DNA of 64,000 bases from an uncultured Winogradskyella sp. (GTDB lineage Bacteria; Bacteroidota; Bacteroidia; Flavobacteriales; Flavobacteriaceae), in NCBI GenBank assembly GCA_913055905.1, contig CAJXLB010000003.1:1-64000 (forward strand). Direction: 5' to 3'. This document shows, piece by piece, positions 26,874 to 34,583 of the stretch. Below the pieces are notes generated by a model. That model ran no database searches and had not been told where the DNA came from. It was given only the letters and a program-made list of their open reading frames with translations. Within the stretch, counting starts at the first letter, position 1. Every line of letters begins with the position of its first letter. A program made the translations under genes and the position numbers.

Positions 26874-26899
26874 ACGTCATCAGTCCTCGTGTTTAACAG

Positions 26900-27556
26900 T
26901 TAATTCTCGGAATAATACCGTTCCACAATGGCATCATAATTTTTAATCGTCTTTTTTATCCAATCGAATCGTTTTTCAATTGTTTCGGCTTCAGTGAGCT
27001 GCCAGTCTATTGTGGATTTCCTGAGTCGCGTCGTCATGTGTTGTAAGATAATGGCAGCAGAAACAGAAATATTTAAACTTTCGGTAAATCCAACCATAGG
27101 AATCTTTATAAATTCATCGGCTTCATTAAGCACCATATCAGATAGTCCTTCACTCTCCTTTCCGAAGAAAAAACAGGCCTTTTTTGTGATATCAAAATGG
27201 TCTAAATCGCTATCGTTGGTATGAGGCGTTGTAGCTATGATTCGATATCCCTTTCGCTTTAAGTCATCAATACAAGCTTTAGACGTGTTATAACGATTTA
27301 AATCGACCCATTTCTGCGCACCCATAGCAATTTCTCGGTCAATACGTTTACGATTTCTTTCCTCAATAATGTTCACTTCTTGAATACCAAATACATCGCA
27401 CGACCGTATGACAGCACTGGTGTTGTGCAATTGATAAACATCTTCTACCGCAACGGTAAAATGCTTGGTCCTTTGAGACAATACAGTCTCAAACCGTTCT
27501 TTGCGATGCGGTGTTAGATACGTTTCCAAATACTCTAATAGCTGTAAATCGTGCAT
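26900..27556 (-). CDS. trmH: TrmH-family tRNA/rRNA ribose 2'-O-methyltransferase
   Basis: SPOUT methyltransferase of 218 residues, most like TrmH, which methylates G18 in the tRNA D-loop. Motif 1 is in DVYQLHNTSAVIRSCDVFG, motif 2 in FFFGKESEGLSDMVL and motif 3 in IPMVGFTESLNISVSAAIIL. I chose ATG at 27556 (HDLQLLEYLETYL) over the upstream ATG at 27571, because the -7 box TATTTTTG (27561-27568) occupies the extra codons. With that promoter the mRNA would begin at or next to the ATG, so it may be leaderless. TrmH versus another 2'-O-methyltransferase of the family is not proven. Confidence 0.9.
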   Translation of the reverse strand: MHDLQLLEYLETYLTPHRKERFETVLSQRTKHFTVAVEDVYQLHNTSAVIRSCDVFGIQEVNIIEERNRKRIDREIAMGAQKWVDLNRYNTSKACIDDLKRKGYRIIATTPHTNDSDLDHFDITKKACFFFGKESEGLSDMVLNEADEFIKIPMVGFTESLNISVSAAIILQHMTTRLRKSTIDWQLTEAETIEKRFDWIKKTIKNYDAIVERYYSEN

Positions 27557-27560
27557 GGGC

Positions 27561-27568
27561 CAAAAATA
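27561..27568 (-). promoter_or_regulatory. -7 box of trmH, implying a leaderless mRNA
   Basis: The minus strand reads TATTTTTG, a full TANNTTTG match, only 4 bases from the ATG at 27556. No good -33 TTG is seen at the usual distance. Confidence 0.45.
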
Positions 27569-27600
27569 CATAATGTGCTAATATTTTCTAATTTTATAAC

Positions 27601-28275
27601 ATGAAACACATTGTAGTACTAACTGGAGCTGGCATGAGTGCCGAAAGTGGTGTTAAAACCTTTAGAGACCATGATGGGCTTTGGGAAGGCCATGATGTTA
27701 TGCAAGTAGCGTCACCTCAAGGCTTTGAAGCCAATCCAGAGTTGGTATTGGACTTTTACAACCAGAGACGCCGACAACTTAAAGACGTACAACCCAATGC
27801 GGCGCATTTGGCCTTGGCCCAATTGGAGCAGGATTACAAGGTGTCCATTGTGACCCAGAATGTAGATGATTTGCACGAACGCGCTGGCAGTTCTAACGTT
27901 TTGCACTTGCATGGCGAACTCAAAAAAGTACGGAGTACTGGTAATCCCAATGACATCAAAGATTGGACAGACGATTTGTCCTTGGGTGACACCTGTGAGA
28001 AAGGGTATCAATTACGACCGCATGTGGTTTGGTTTGGCGAAGCTGTTCCTATGATGGAAAAAGCGGTAGAGGTCTGCTACACGGCAGATGTCTTGGTCAT
28101 TATTGGCACCAGCATGCAAGTCTATCCAGCGGCAAGCCTCATGCATTACGTCCCGAGTAGCATCCCAAAATTTTACATCGACCCTAAACCCGCATTATCA
28201 ACTAGCGAAAATATCACGGTAATTGCCAAAACGGCGACAGAAGGCATAAGAGACTTACTTGAACGGCTTCCTTAG
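27601..28275 (+). CDS. cobB: Sir2-family NAD-dependent protein deacylase (zinc-site Cys missing)
   Basis: Removes acyl groups from lysines using NAD, giving nicotinamide and O-acyl-ADP-ribose. The 224-residue protein has TGAGMSAESGVKTFRD (NAD-binding), TQNVDDLHERAGS and the catalytic His in LHLHGEL. It also has RPHVVWFGEAVP and VIIGTSMQVYPAA. The segment YNQRRRQL carries the Tyr and Arg that mark class III (desuccinylase-like) sirtuins. The usual two CxxC pairs of the structural zinc site are absent: the segment between HGEL and RPHVVWFGE holds one Cys. Loss of zinc is known in some bacterial sirtuins, so activity is still likely. It is divergent from trmH. Confidence 0.92.
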   Translation: MKHIVVLTGAGMSAESGVKTFRDHDGLWEGHDVMQVASPQGFEANPELVLDFYNQRRRQLKDVQPNAAHLALAQLEQDYKVSIVTQNVDDLHERAGSSNVLHLHGELKKVRSTGNPNDIKDWTDDLSLGDTCEKGYQLRPHVVWFGEAVPMMEKAVEVCYTADVLVIIGTSMQVYPAASLMHYVPSSIPKFYIDPKPALSTSENITVIAKTATEGIRDLLERLP

Positions 28276-28300
28276 TTTGAATTAGATAAAATAATCGCCT

Positions 28301-29548
28301 TTAGCCTAATTTTGATTTTTTATTCTTTTCCTCGATCCAGCGGCTCATGTATTTGGTACTTTGGAGGGTGTGATGTTGCAACACTTGACCAATAAAATTT
28401 TGTTGGCGATGCTCCTTTAGACCTTGTGTAAGTTTGTTCAACGCCGTATGAAAGCTTTTGGCGTGCTCCTTTTTGTCAAATCTCGATTTCAACACAGCAA
28501 ACCCGTTTTTGGACATTTGCTCCCATAAATCAGCATCCGTGTAGAGCTCTATAGAAGCCTTTGCAAATGCTGAAGCTTCATCAACGATTATTCCGTTCGG
28601 CGGCAATGTTCCAAACATACCTTCTGCAGCTATGGAAGTCATTACACATGGTGTTCCATTTTGCATGGCATCCATCAATTTACCTTTAAGTCCAGCACCA
28701 AAGCGCAATGGCGCTAAACAGACTCGTGCCTTTTGCATGACTTCATTGACATCCTCAGCAAATCCTTTGATAAGAAAACCCTCTTGGTCATCTTGTAGTT
28801 GTTCTACTCTTTTATTCGCATAAGCCCCATAAATGTGCAACACTGCTTCAGGCAATGTCTTCCTAATCCTTGGCCAAATGTCCTCCTTTAAATAAACAAC
28901 AGCATCAAAATTTGGTGGATGCCTAAAATTTCCGATAGTGACAAAATGCTGTCGCTCATTAAATTGAGGTAATTCTTTTCGATTTATTACACTATTAGCA
29001 TCCAGTACAAAAGGTAAGTAATGAAGCAATCGTTTGTCAACATTTAAATCTTGAGTTAAAATATCTATTTCGGCTTGTGAAATCATTAGACTAAAATCAC
29101 AACGATATATACTAGCCACTTCCCGTTTGGTGGTATCTTTCTGTAGCTGCGCCAAACCAAATTCCTCCTTCTGCTCGAAAGCGGTTTGCCGTCCCTTTCT
29201 TAAACCATGGAAATCCTCAGTATCAAGAATTCTAACTGCTGACGGACAGTATTGGCCTACGCGCCAACCAAACTGTTCTTCGGTCATAAACCGATCGAAC
29301 AAAACCACATCTGGCTTTAAATTAATGATAAAGTCGTCAAACGAGGAATCGTTTAGAGCTACGGAATCCGTAGCAACACCTATAGATTCTAAATCAAAGG
29401 TCTTTTCAGTCCTTTTAGCTGAGGACACAAAATGAACGTTGTAATCGAAATTTTGAAAAAGCTCTATAAGTTGAAGCATACGGCTACCTGCTGCCGAACT
29501 TTTAGGTTCTGGCCATACAAAACCAATAATCAAAAGTTGCTTTTTCAC
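28301..29548 (-). CDS. GT4-like glycosyltransferase
   Basis: The 415-residue cytoplasmic protein has a GT-B fold. The N-terminal half starts KKQLLIIGFVWPEPKSSAAG with the glycine-rich acceptor-side loop. The C-terminal half has the start of the donor domain (VTIGNFRHPPNFDAVVYL), VLHIYGAYA, GFAEDVNEVMQKARVCLAPLRFGAGLKGKLMDAMQNGTPCVMTS and the EX7E-like region. This matches GT4-type enzymes that build cell-surface polysaccharides or glycolipids from NDP-sugars. The acceptor is unknown. Its ATG overlaps the stop of the haem-binding domain gene (ATGA), but no other glycan gene is near. Confidence 0.87.
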   Translation of the reverse strand: MKKQLLIIGFVWPEPKSSAAGSRMLQLIELFQNFDYNVHFVSSAKRTEKTFDLESIGVATDSVALNDSSFDDFIINLKPDVVLFDRFMTEEQFGWRVGQYCPSAVRILDTEDFHGLRKGRQTAFEQKEEFGLAQLQKDTTKREVASIYRCDFSLMISQAEIDILTQDLNVDKRLLHYLPFVLDANSVINRKELPQFNERQHFVTIGNFRHPPNFDAVVYLKEDIWPRIRKTLPEAVLHIYGAYANKRVEQLQDDQEGFLIKGFAEDVNEVMQKARVCLAPLRFGAGLKGKLMDAMQNGTPCVMTSIAAEGMFGTLPPNGIIVDEASAFAKASIELYTDADLWEQMSKNGFAVLKSRFDKKEHAKSFHTALNKLTQGLKEHRQQNFIGQVLQHHTLQSTKYMSRWIEEKNKKSKLG

Positions 29549-30024
29549 TCAGCCTCCTTTAAAAACGCATATTTTATCCGCGCTATTTTCACCCAAGATA
29601 AGATGGCGTCAATTTGGTCTTGACTCAAATCGGCATCACCATGGGTCCAAGTGTAGCTGGGCAGAGGCATCTCTTTTTCTTCAACTTCCTCAGCTAGCTC
29701 TTCTAGTTTATAGTCTTTCTTTTTGTCTGAATACTCGTCCCATTGAGAGACGTTAAAATGTTTTTTTCCATCCTTGATATGATCATTTAACCAATAGTTC
29801 ACTGGTGTTATCGTGTTGTACCAAGGGTAGCGCGTATGGTCGCTATGACAGTCAAAACAAGAACTTTTAAGAATGGCTTTCACATCCTCAGGAGGATTTG
29901 TATCCACTAAAAATGGTTCTACACTAGCTATATCGCCATCATTTTTAGGTGGACCAAAAAATTGAGCTACCAATAAGACCAAAATAACGGCAAATGCCAA
30001 CTTCTTTAAGAGTTCTTTTTTCAT
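29545..30024 (-). CDS. Membrane-anchored haem-binding domain protein
   Basis: The 159-residue protein has an N-terminal membrane anchor (LAFAVILVLLVAQFFG, about 9-24). This precedes a periplasmic haem-binding domain with one c-type site, SSCFDCHSDHTRYPWY (C56, C59, H60). It continues with INYWLNDHIKDGKKHFN-type sequence and ends AILSWVKIARIKYAFL. It belongs to the small haem-binding domain family found widely in Bacteroidota. Electron transfer or redox sensing is inferred; the partner is unknown. It is first in a two-gene unit with the glycosyltransferase, overlapping it by four bases. Confidence 0.88.
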   Translation of the reverse strand: MKKELLKKLAFAVILVLLVAQFFGPPKNDGDIASVEPFLVDTNPPEDVKAILKSSCFDCHSDHTRYPWYNTITPVNYWLNDHIKDGKKHFNVSQWDEYSDKKKDYKLEELAEEVEEKEMPLPSYTWTHGDADLSQDQIDAILSWVKIARIKYAFLKEAE

Positions 30025-30066
30025 GATATTTTAACTAATTTCAACCACCTAAAAGTAATAAACCTT

Positions 30067-30636
30067 TTGACAACAGACCAATTTTATGAACATTTAAAAA
30101 ATGTGAATGCTACTAGGACAAAACGATTGGAGTGTGCTGATTTAATCTTAAATAATCCAGAGTTATTTAAACCCTTAATGAAGCTTATTTTTAAAGAAAA
30201 TACCGCGTTATCTCACAAAGCAGCATGGGTTTTTGAATTTGTTTGTGCTCAAGATTTGGGCTTATTGGAGCAGCATCTCAATGATTTTACAACATCCCTT
30301 ATGAAAGTTAAGGATGATTCCGCCATAAGACCTGTGGCTAAAGTGTGTTTGTTTTTGGTTGAAAATAACTATCGCCAAAATCCATGTACAAGAGATTCAG
30401 TGTTAAATGATGACCATAAAGAAGCAATTACCGAGGCTTGTTTTAACTGGCTTATCACCAAAGGCAAGGTGGCTCCTAAAGCTTATGCCATGACATGCCT
30501 ATATCTTTTGGGTAAGGATTTTGATTGGATCCATCCTGAATTGCGTTTGGTTTTAGAAAAAGACTATGCACAGCAATCTGCTGGATATAAAGCCAAAGCA
30601 AGGCATATTATGGAAGCTTTAAACGCCAAAACCTAA
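30067..30636 (+). CDS. Small conserved helical protein upstream of purB
   Basis: The 189-residue soluble, all-helical protein begins with TTG at 30067 (TTDQFYEHLKNVNATRTKRL); no in-frame ATG exists nearby. Repeated helix pairs (LMKLIFKENTALSHKAAWVFEFV, AYAMTCLYLLGKDFDW) resemble HEAT/ARM-type repeats, but I cannot name the family. It has no signal peptide and no catalytic motif. It precedes purB by 87 bases, though purB has its own -7 box. Function is unknown. Confidence 0.8.
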   Translation: MTTDQFYEHLKNVNATRTKRLECADLILNNPELFKPLMKLIFKENTALSHKAAWVFEFVCAQDLGLLEQHLNDFTTSLMKVKDDSAIRPVAKVCLFLVENNYRQNPCTRDSVLNDDHKEAITEACFNWLITKGKVAPKAYAMTCLYLLGKDFDWIHPELRLVLEKDYAQQSAGYKAKARHIMEALNAKT

Positions 30637-30694
30637 GGCTTAAACCCATAAAACAAAGATGCAGGCGAGGCTTCCAACTTAAAAATGACTTCCG

Positions 30695-30702
30695 TATCTT
30701 TG
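30695..30702 (+). promoter_or_regulatory. -7 box of purB
   Basis: TATCTTTG, full match to TANNTTTG, 21 bases before the purB ATG at 30724. It lies downstream of an earlier in-frame ATG at 30685, which supports the later start. Confidence 0.5.
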
Positions 30703-30723
30703 CTGCTTAAATTTTTTAATTCA

Positions 30724-32067
30724 ATGGTCTTATCGGCATTAAACGCAATTTCTCCTATTGACGGAAGGTACCGTTCTAAGGTTGAAGCACTCTCCAACTA
30801 TTTTTCAGAAGAAGCTTTAATTAAATACAGAGTTCTTGTTGAGATTGAATATTTCATCGCGCTATGCGAATTGCCTCTACCTCAATTATCAGAAATTCCT
30901 AAGGAAATTTTTGGCGATTTAAGAGCTATTTATAAGAATTTTACACCAATTGATGCAGCAGCCATAAAGGACATTGAAAAAGTAACCAATCATGATGTAA
31001 AAGCTGTTGAATACTTTATCAAGGAGAAGTTTGATGCTTTAAAACTTTCTGACTACAAAGAATTTATCCATTTTGGTCTTACCTCGCAGGACATCAATAA
31101 TACAGCAATTCCTTTAAGTATTAAGGAGGCGATGAACGATCTTTATGTGCCGGAATATCTTAAGGTCCTAGAAGCCCTAGAAAAGCTCGCAAAAGAATGG
31201 GCTGATGTACCAATGTTGGCACGGACACATGGCCAGCCTGCTTCACCAACGCGTTTGGGAAAAGAGATTGACGTATTTGTAGTGCGATTGAAAGAGCAAT
31301 TTAACTTATTGAATGATATACCAAGTGCTGCAAAATTTGGTGGCGCTACCGGAAATTTCAACGCTCATAAAGTAGCCTATCCAAATATAGACTGGAAGGC
31401 TTTTGGCACCCAGTTTGTACAGGAGAAATTAGGTCTGCAGCACTCCTTCCCTACGACTCAAATTGAGCACTACGACCATATGGCAGCCCTTTTTGATGCT
31501 ATGAAGCGGATAAATACCATAATTATAGATTTAGATCGCGATGTATGGACCTACGTTTCCATGGATTACTTCAAACAGAAAATTAAAAAAGGTGAGGTTG
31601 GCAGCTCTGCCATGCCACATAAGGTAAATCCTATTGATTTTGAAAACAGTGAAGGTAACCTTGGCATTGCGAATGCCGTTTTTGAACATTTAGCGGCAAA
31701 ACTTCCTGTTTCAAGGCTTCAACGTGATTTAACAGATAGTACGGTTCTAAGAAACGTAGGTGTTCCTTTTGCCCATACGTTGATTGGTTTTAAATCGACA
31801 TTAAAAGGTTTGGGAAAACTACTTCTAAATCGTTCTAAATTCGAGGAGGACCTTGAAAAAAATTGGGCTGTGGTTGCGGAAGCCATTCAGACCATTTTGA
31901 GACGGGAAAATTATCCTAACCCTTACGAAGCGCTAAAAGGCTTAACGCGAACCAATGAAGCCATTACCCAAAAATCCATTGCAGATTTCATTGACGGCTT
32001 AGAGGTTTCGGAAGACCTCAAAAAAGAACTTAAAGCTATATCACCAAGCAATTATACTGGAATATGA
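30724..32067 (+). CDS. purB: Adenylosuccinate lyase
   Basis: Cleaves SAICAR to AICAR in purine synthesis and adenylosuccinate to AMP, releasing fumarate. The 447-residue protein from ATG at 30724 starts VLSALNAISPIDGRYRSK, as in the family; the upstream ATG at 30685 adds 13 residues and precedes the promoter. Signatures are HFGLTSQDINNTA, ARTHGQPASPTRLGKE, the GGATGNFNAH loop and the catalytic loop GSSAMPHKVNPIDFENSEGN. Length is normal. A 67-residue membrane protein gene overlaps its stop codon by four bases. Confidence 0.97.
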   Translation: MVLSALNAISPIDGRYRSKVEALSNYFSEEALIKYRVLVEIEYFIALCELPLPQLSEIPKEIFGDLRAIYKNFTPIDAAAIKDIEKVTNHDVKAVEYFIKEKFDALKLSDYKEFIHFGLTSQDINNTAIPLSIKEAMNDLYVPEYLKVLEALEKLAKEWADVPMLARTHGQPASPTRLGKEIDVFVVRLKEQFNLLNDIPSAAKFGGATGNFNAHKVAYPNIDWKAFGTQFVQEKLGLQHSFPTTQIEHYDHMAALFDAMKRINTIIIDLDRDVWTYVSMDYFKQKIKKGEVGSSAMPHKVNPIDFENSEGNLGIANAVFEHLAAKLPVSRLQRDLTDSTVLRNVGVPFAHTLIGFKSTLKGLGKLLLNRSKFEEDLEKNWAVVAEAIQTILRRENYPNPYEALKGLTRTNEAITQKSIADFIDGLEVSEDLKKELKAISPSNYTGI

Positions 32068-32267
32068 GTTTTATTCCAATAAACCGAAATACAATAGCAT
32101 TAATTACTGTTGCCCTTATTGGTCTTGGCTTTTTTGCGGCAGGACTCACCAAAACCTTGGATTACTTCATAATAAAGGCACTACTCTTTTTGTCTTTTAC
32201 AGTACTTATCGCTCTTGCCATATTTTACGGCATAAAAAATCGTCCTAGCGAAAACCAGGACGATTAA
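32064..32267 (+). CDS. Small two-helix membrane protein coupled to purB
   Basis: The 67-residue protein has two hydrophobic segments (ALITVALIGLGFFAAGLT and IIKALLFLSFTVLIALAIFYG) and a polar C-terminus (RPSENQDD). The start ATG overlaps the purB stop (ATGA), a strong sign that it is translated. The last codons form one side of a terminator for the convergent DUF4252 operon. I do not recognise the family; function is unknown. Confidence 0.75.
   Translation: MSFIPINRNTIALITVALIGLGFFAAGLTKTLDYFIIKALLFLSFTVLIALAIFYGIKNRPSENQDD
32233..32265 (-). terminator. Terminator of the ECF-DUF4252 operon, inside a coding sequence
   Basis: On the minus strand AATCGTCCT pairs with AGGACGATT around a 10-nt loop, followed by a T run (complement of the A run at 32234-32239). 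It lies within the 3' end of the plus-strand 67-residue gene, 28 bases past the last minus-strand stop. Confidence 0.75.
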
Positions 32268-32292
32268 TAGTAACATTTTGATATTTTACAGA

Positions 32293-32838
32293 TTATTTAA
32301 AAAATTCTGTCAGCTCTTTAAGTTGTGAATCCTCAAAGTTTGCTTTCTGCAATACCGATTGCAGTGAGAGCAATTTTTTAGCGTTCATATCGTCTCCCAG
32401 AATACGAGCGATAACAAAGCCTTTATCCTTTGCATTTCCAAATAAAATGAGCTCGTCTATTCGCTCTACATCACCTAGAAACTTTACAACAAACCTACCG
32501 TCGGTACTGTTACCACCTCGCATTAACTCTTCATACTTGGTGTCTTTAAGGATATCCTTAACTTGGTTAAGTTCAATATTAAAGTCTTCTAAATTGGACT
32601 CATCAACACGATAAGCCAAGATATTCAATTTATCCACAGAATCGTAGGCTTCTCTTTGCTCGTCTGTCATTTCTATACCCTCTACGTCGATAAAGCTCGT
32701 GGGTACATCAAATGACATAAATCCTGGTTGCATTTCGTTATCTACGTAGTAGGTCTGTAGTGTTGGTCCCTGATTGCAGCTGGTTAAGGCTGCAACCAAG
32801 ACCACTACTGCTGTTAGTTTTTTGATTGATTGTATCAT
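32293..32838 (-). CDS. DUF4252 lipoprotein
   Basis: The 181-residue protein has a lipoprotein signal (VVVLVAALTSC, Cys at about 22) followed by a DUF4252-type region (VDEMQP... SFDVPTSFIDVEG, KDTKYEELMRGG, FVVKFLGDVERIDELILFGNAKDKGFVIARI). The family is exported, small and of unknown function. It is the last gene of the ECF operon, six bases after a second DUF4252 gene, and ends at a terminator. Confidence 0.85.
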   Translation of the reverse strand: MIQSIKKLTAVVVLVAALTSCNQGPTLQTYYVDNEMQPGFMSFDVPTSFIDVEGIEMTDEQREAYDSVDKLNILAYRVDESNLEDFNIELNQVKDILKDTKYEELMRGGNSTDGRFVVKFLGDVERIDELILFGNAKDKGFVIARILGDDMNAKKLLSLQSVLQKANFEDSQLKELTEFFK

Positions 32839-32844
32839 GGCTAC

Positions 32845-33423
32845 TTAGTCTTCTTTATTTTCCTTACCGGCTTTTTCCAATTGTTTTCCGCCAGGAATAT
32901 TCATCTGATTGGTAAGCCTAGAGATTTGTCTTAAGTCTATATCTCCTGTAAGGGACAATATCACAGTTTCTATTTCACGCTTTTGACCGTTGATTTCAAT
33001 ATTCTGTCCTTTGGTCATTTCCTTAAGGCCATTGATAAACATAAGCAACTCTTTTACGTGGTTCTCATCCTTTCCTTCCTTGACATAGAAGTTCACCGTT
33101 TGGTCACCGTCCTTGATGCGCATAAGTTCTTCTAAATCAGATTTCTTTAGATACTTCTGTACCGTAGCATTCATATCTGCCGATATAGTTTGATCTCCAG
33201 TTGTAAACACTTTAAATCCTGTGATATTGTTAGCCATATTTACATATTCCTGAGCTTCTGGGTCTTCAATATCTACACCCATGGTGGCTAACATCTTAAA
33301 CATTTTTTGATTGACCACTACTGAGGTTACTCCATCAAGGTCTTCGAATTTATCAAAGATACCTTGAGCCATTGATGCCGATGTAGTGATAAGAAACGCT
33401 ACTATTAAAATTAAATTTTTCAT
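32845..33423 (-). CDS. DUF4252 exported protein
   Basis: The 192-residue protein has a cleavable signal peptide (KNLILIVAFLITTSASMAQ) and the DUF4252 pattern IFDKFEDLDGVTSVVVNQKMFKML. Further matches are ITGFKVFTTGDQTISADMN, LEELMRIKDGDQTVNFYVKEGKDENHVKELLMFING and VILSLTGDIDLRQISRLTNQM. It is a paralogue of the next gene downstream; this one is soluble periplasmic and the other a lipoprotein. It follows the membrane protein of the ECF operon by 17 bases. Function is unknown. Confidence 0.88.
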   Translation of the reverse strand: MKNLILIVAFLITTSASMAQGIFDKFEDLDGVTSVVVNQKMFKMLATMGVDIEDPEAQEYVNMANNITGFKVFTTGDQTISADMNATVQKYLKKSDLEELMRIKDGDQTVNFYVKEGKDENHVKELLMFINGLKEMTKGQNIEINGQKREIETVILSLTGDIDLRQISRLTNQMNIPGGKQLEKAGKENKED

Positions 33424-33440
33424 GATTACTTGTTTTTAGT

Positions 33441-33938
33441 CTATTGTTTTAAAAATTCATTTGTTTTTTTTCCGAACTGTGTCACAAAACTTGCTTTGTA
33501 AAGCCCAGCATTGAAATTGTCTGAAGCCATTTCCAAGACATTCATACTCGAAGCGCCTTCATTAAAATTTGATGATAGCAAGGCCAACGCGCTTTTGGTT
33601 TTGTTATACAATTCTTGTTCTTCTGGCGTATAATCTGCCAAAGTTTTTGGACCTGATTCCCTTAACGTTGGAATTAAAAGTCCGAGCATTAGAACTGTTA
33701 CTGCTGCGACAGAAATCCACTGATATAGTCGTATTGTTTTTCTAGGTTTTAATGGAACGTCTTTAGTAAATTGTTCTTCTTGCGCTTTAGAAAAATATTG
33801 AAACAACGGTTTGTAGTGATCTAAATGCGGCGCAACGTTGTCACTGGTGAAGTAGTCCCTTAAGGTTTCTTCTTCCTGCAATGTGGTTTCCGCCTTGTTA
33901 TATTTTTCTATTAGTTTTTCTATATTATTTAATACCAT
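33441..33938 (-). CDS. Single-pass membrane protein, probable anti-sigma factor
   Basis: The 165-residue protein has a cytoplasmic N-terminal half (about 1-67, charged, helical: NNIEKLIEKYNKAETTLQEEETL). One transmembrane helix follows (about 72-92, WISVAAVTVLMLGLLIPTL), then a periplasmic C-terminal half. The topology, size and a 14-base overlap with the ECF sigma gene point to an anti-sigma role. No zinc-binding ZAS motif or FecR domain is seen, so the assignment rests on context. Confidence 0.7.
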   Translation of the reverse strand: MVLNNIEKLIEKYNKAETTLQEEETLRDYFTSDNVAPHLDHYKPLFQYFSKAQEEQFTKDVPLKPRKTIRLYQWISVAAVTVLMLGLLIPTLRESGPKTLADYTPEEQELYNKTKSALALLSSNFNEGASSMNVLEMASDNFNAGLYKASFVTQFGKKTNEFLKQ

Positions 33939-34434
33939 AACGATGTGTATTAGTTAATTCTTCCCTTATTTTTTTACGTGCTCTGGAGAGTGCCACACGG
34001 ATTGCTGTTTCGTTCATGTCTAACATTTTGGAAATCTCGGCAAACTCGTATTGTTCTATATCTCGCAATTGCACTATTATTTTTTGTTGTTCTGGCAGGT
34101 CTTCCATTATTTTAGAAACCCAATCCATACTATCTCTTGCTTCTACTTGTTTTTGTAATGAGGCATTAGAATCTGTATAATTACTGTGAACAATTTTAAG
34201 ATTTTGGGCTTGCTTGGATTTTAATCGGTCCAAACAGAAATTCTTGGTCATTGTCATAGAAAAGGCTTCAACATTGTTGTATTCGCCAATCTTTTCTTTA
34301 TTGTTCCATAATTTCAACAGTATCTCCTGCGTTGCATCTTCTGCCTCTTCACGCGATACCAACAATCTTTTGGCTAGCCGAAAGACCTTATCCTTAAATG
34401 GCATTACTAATGTGACAAAATCTGCCTGTTTCAT
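33925..34434 (-). CDS. ECF-type RNA polymerase sigma factor
   Basis: The 169-residue sigma-70 family factor contains region 2 (KDKVFRLAKRLLVSREEAEDATQEILLKLW) and region 4 (LPEQQKIIVQLRDIEQYEFAEISKMLDMNETAIRVALSRARKKIRE), with no region 1 or 3, as in ECF factors. It directs RNA polymerase to a small regulon in response to an envelope signal. It is first gene of a compact operon with the probable anti-sigma and two DUF4252 proteins. A perfect 9-bp inverted repeat lies just upstream. Confidence 0.95.
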   Translation of the reverse strand: MKQADFVTLVMPFKDKVFRLAKRLLVSREEAEDATQEILLKLWNNKEKIGEYNNVEAFSMTMTKNFCLDRLKSKQAQNLKIVHSNYTDSNASLQKQVEARDSMDWVSKIMEDLPEQQKIIVQLRDIEQYEFAEISKMLDMNETAIRVALSRARKKIREELTNTHRYGIK

Positions 34435-34453
34435 TACTACTTTTGATTGGTTG

Positions 34454-34485
34454 TTGAAAGCGTTTTAATGCGCTTTCAATGTTAC
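34454..34485 (-). promoter_or_regulatory. Inverted repeat and weak -7 box before the ECF sigma gene
   Basis: TTGAAAGCG (34454-34462) and CGCTTTCAA (34471-34479) form a perfect 9-bp inverted repeat with an 8-bp spacer. On the minus strand a near -7 box TAACATTG (34478-34485) overlaps it, so the repeat would lie at the start of the transcript. It could be an operator or a leader hairpin. Confidence 0.5.
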
Positions 34486-34583
34486 GACGATATACATTAC
34501 ATTTTGTTACAATTTTTTTTTACTAACAATATTGTAGTAATTTTAAAGTTTTAAAATAGTCGCCCAAGCGATTAAAAAAAGTA

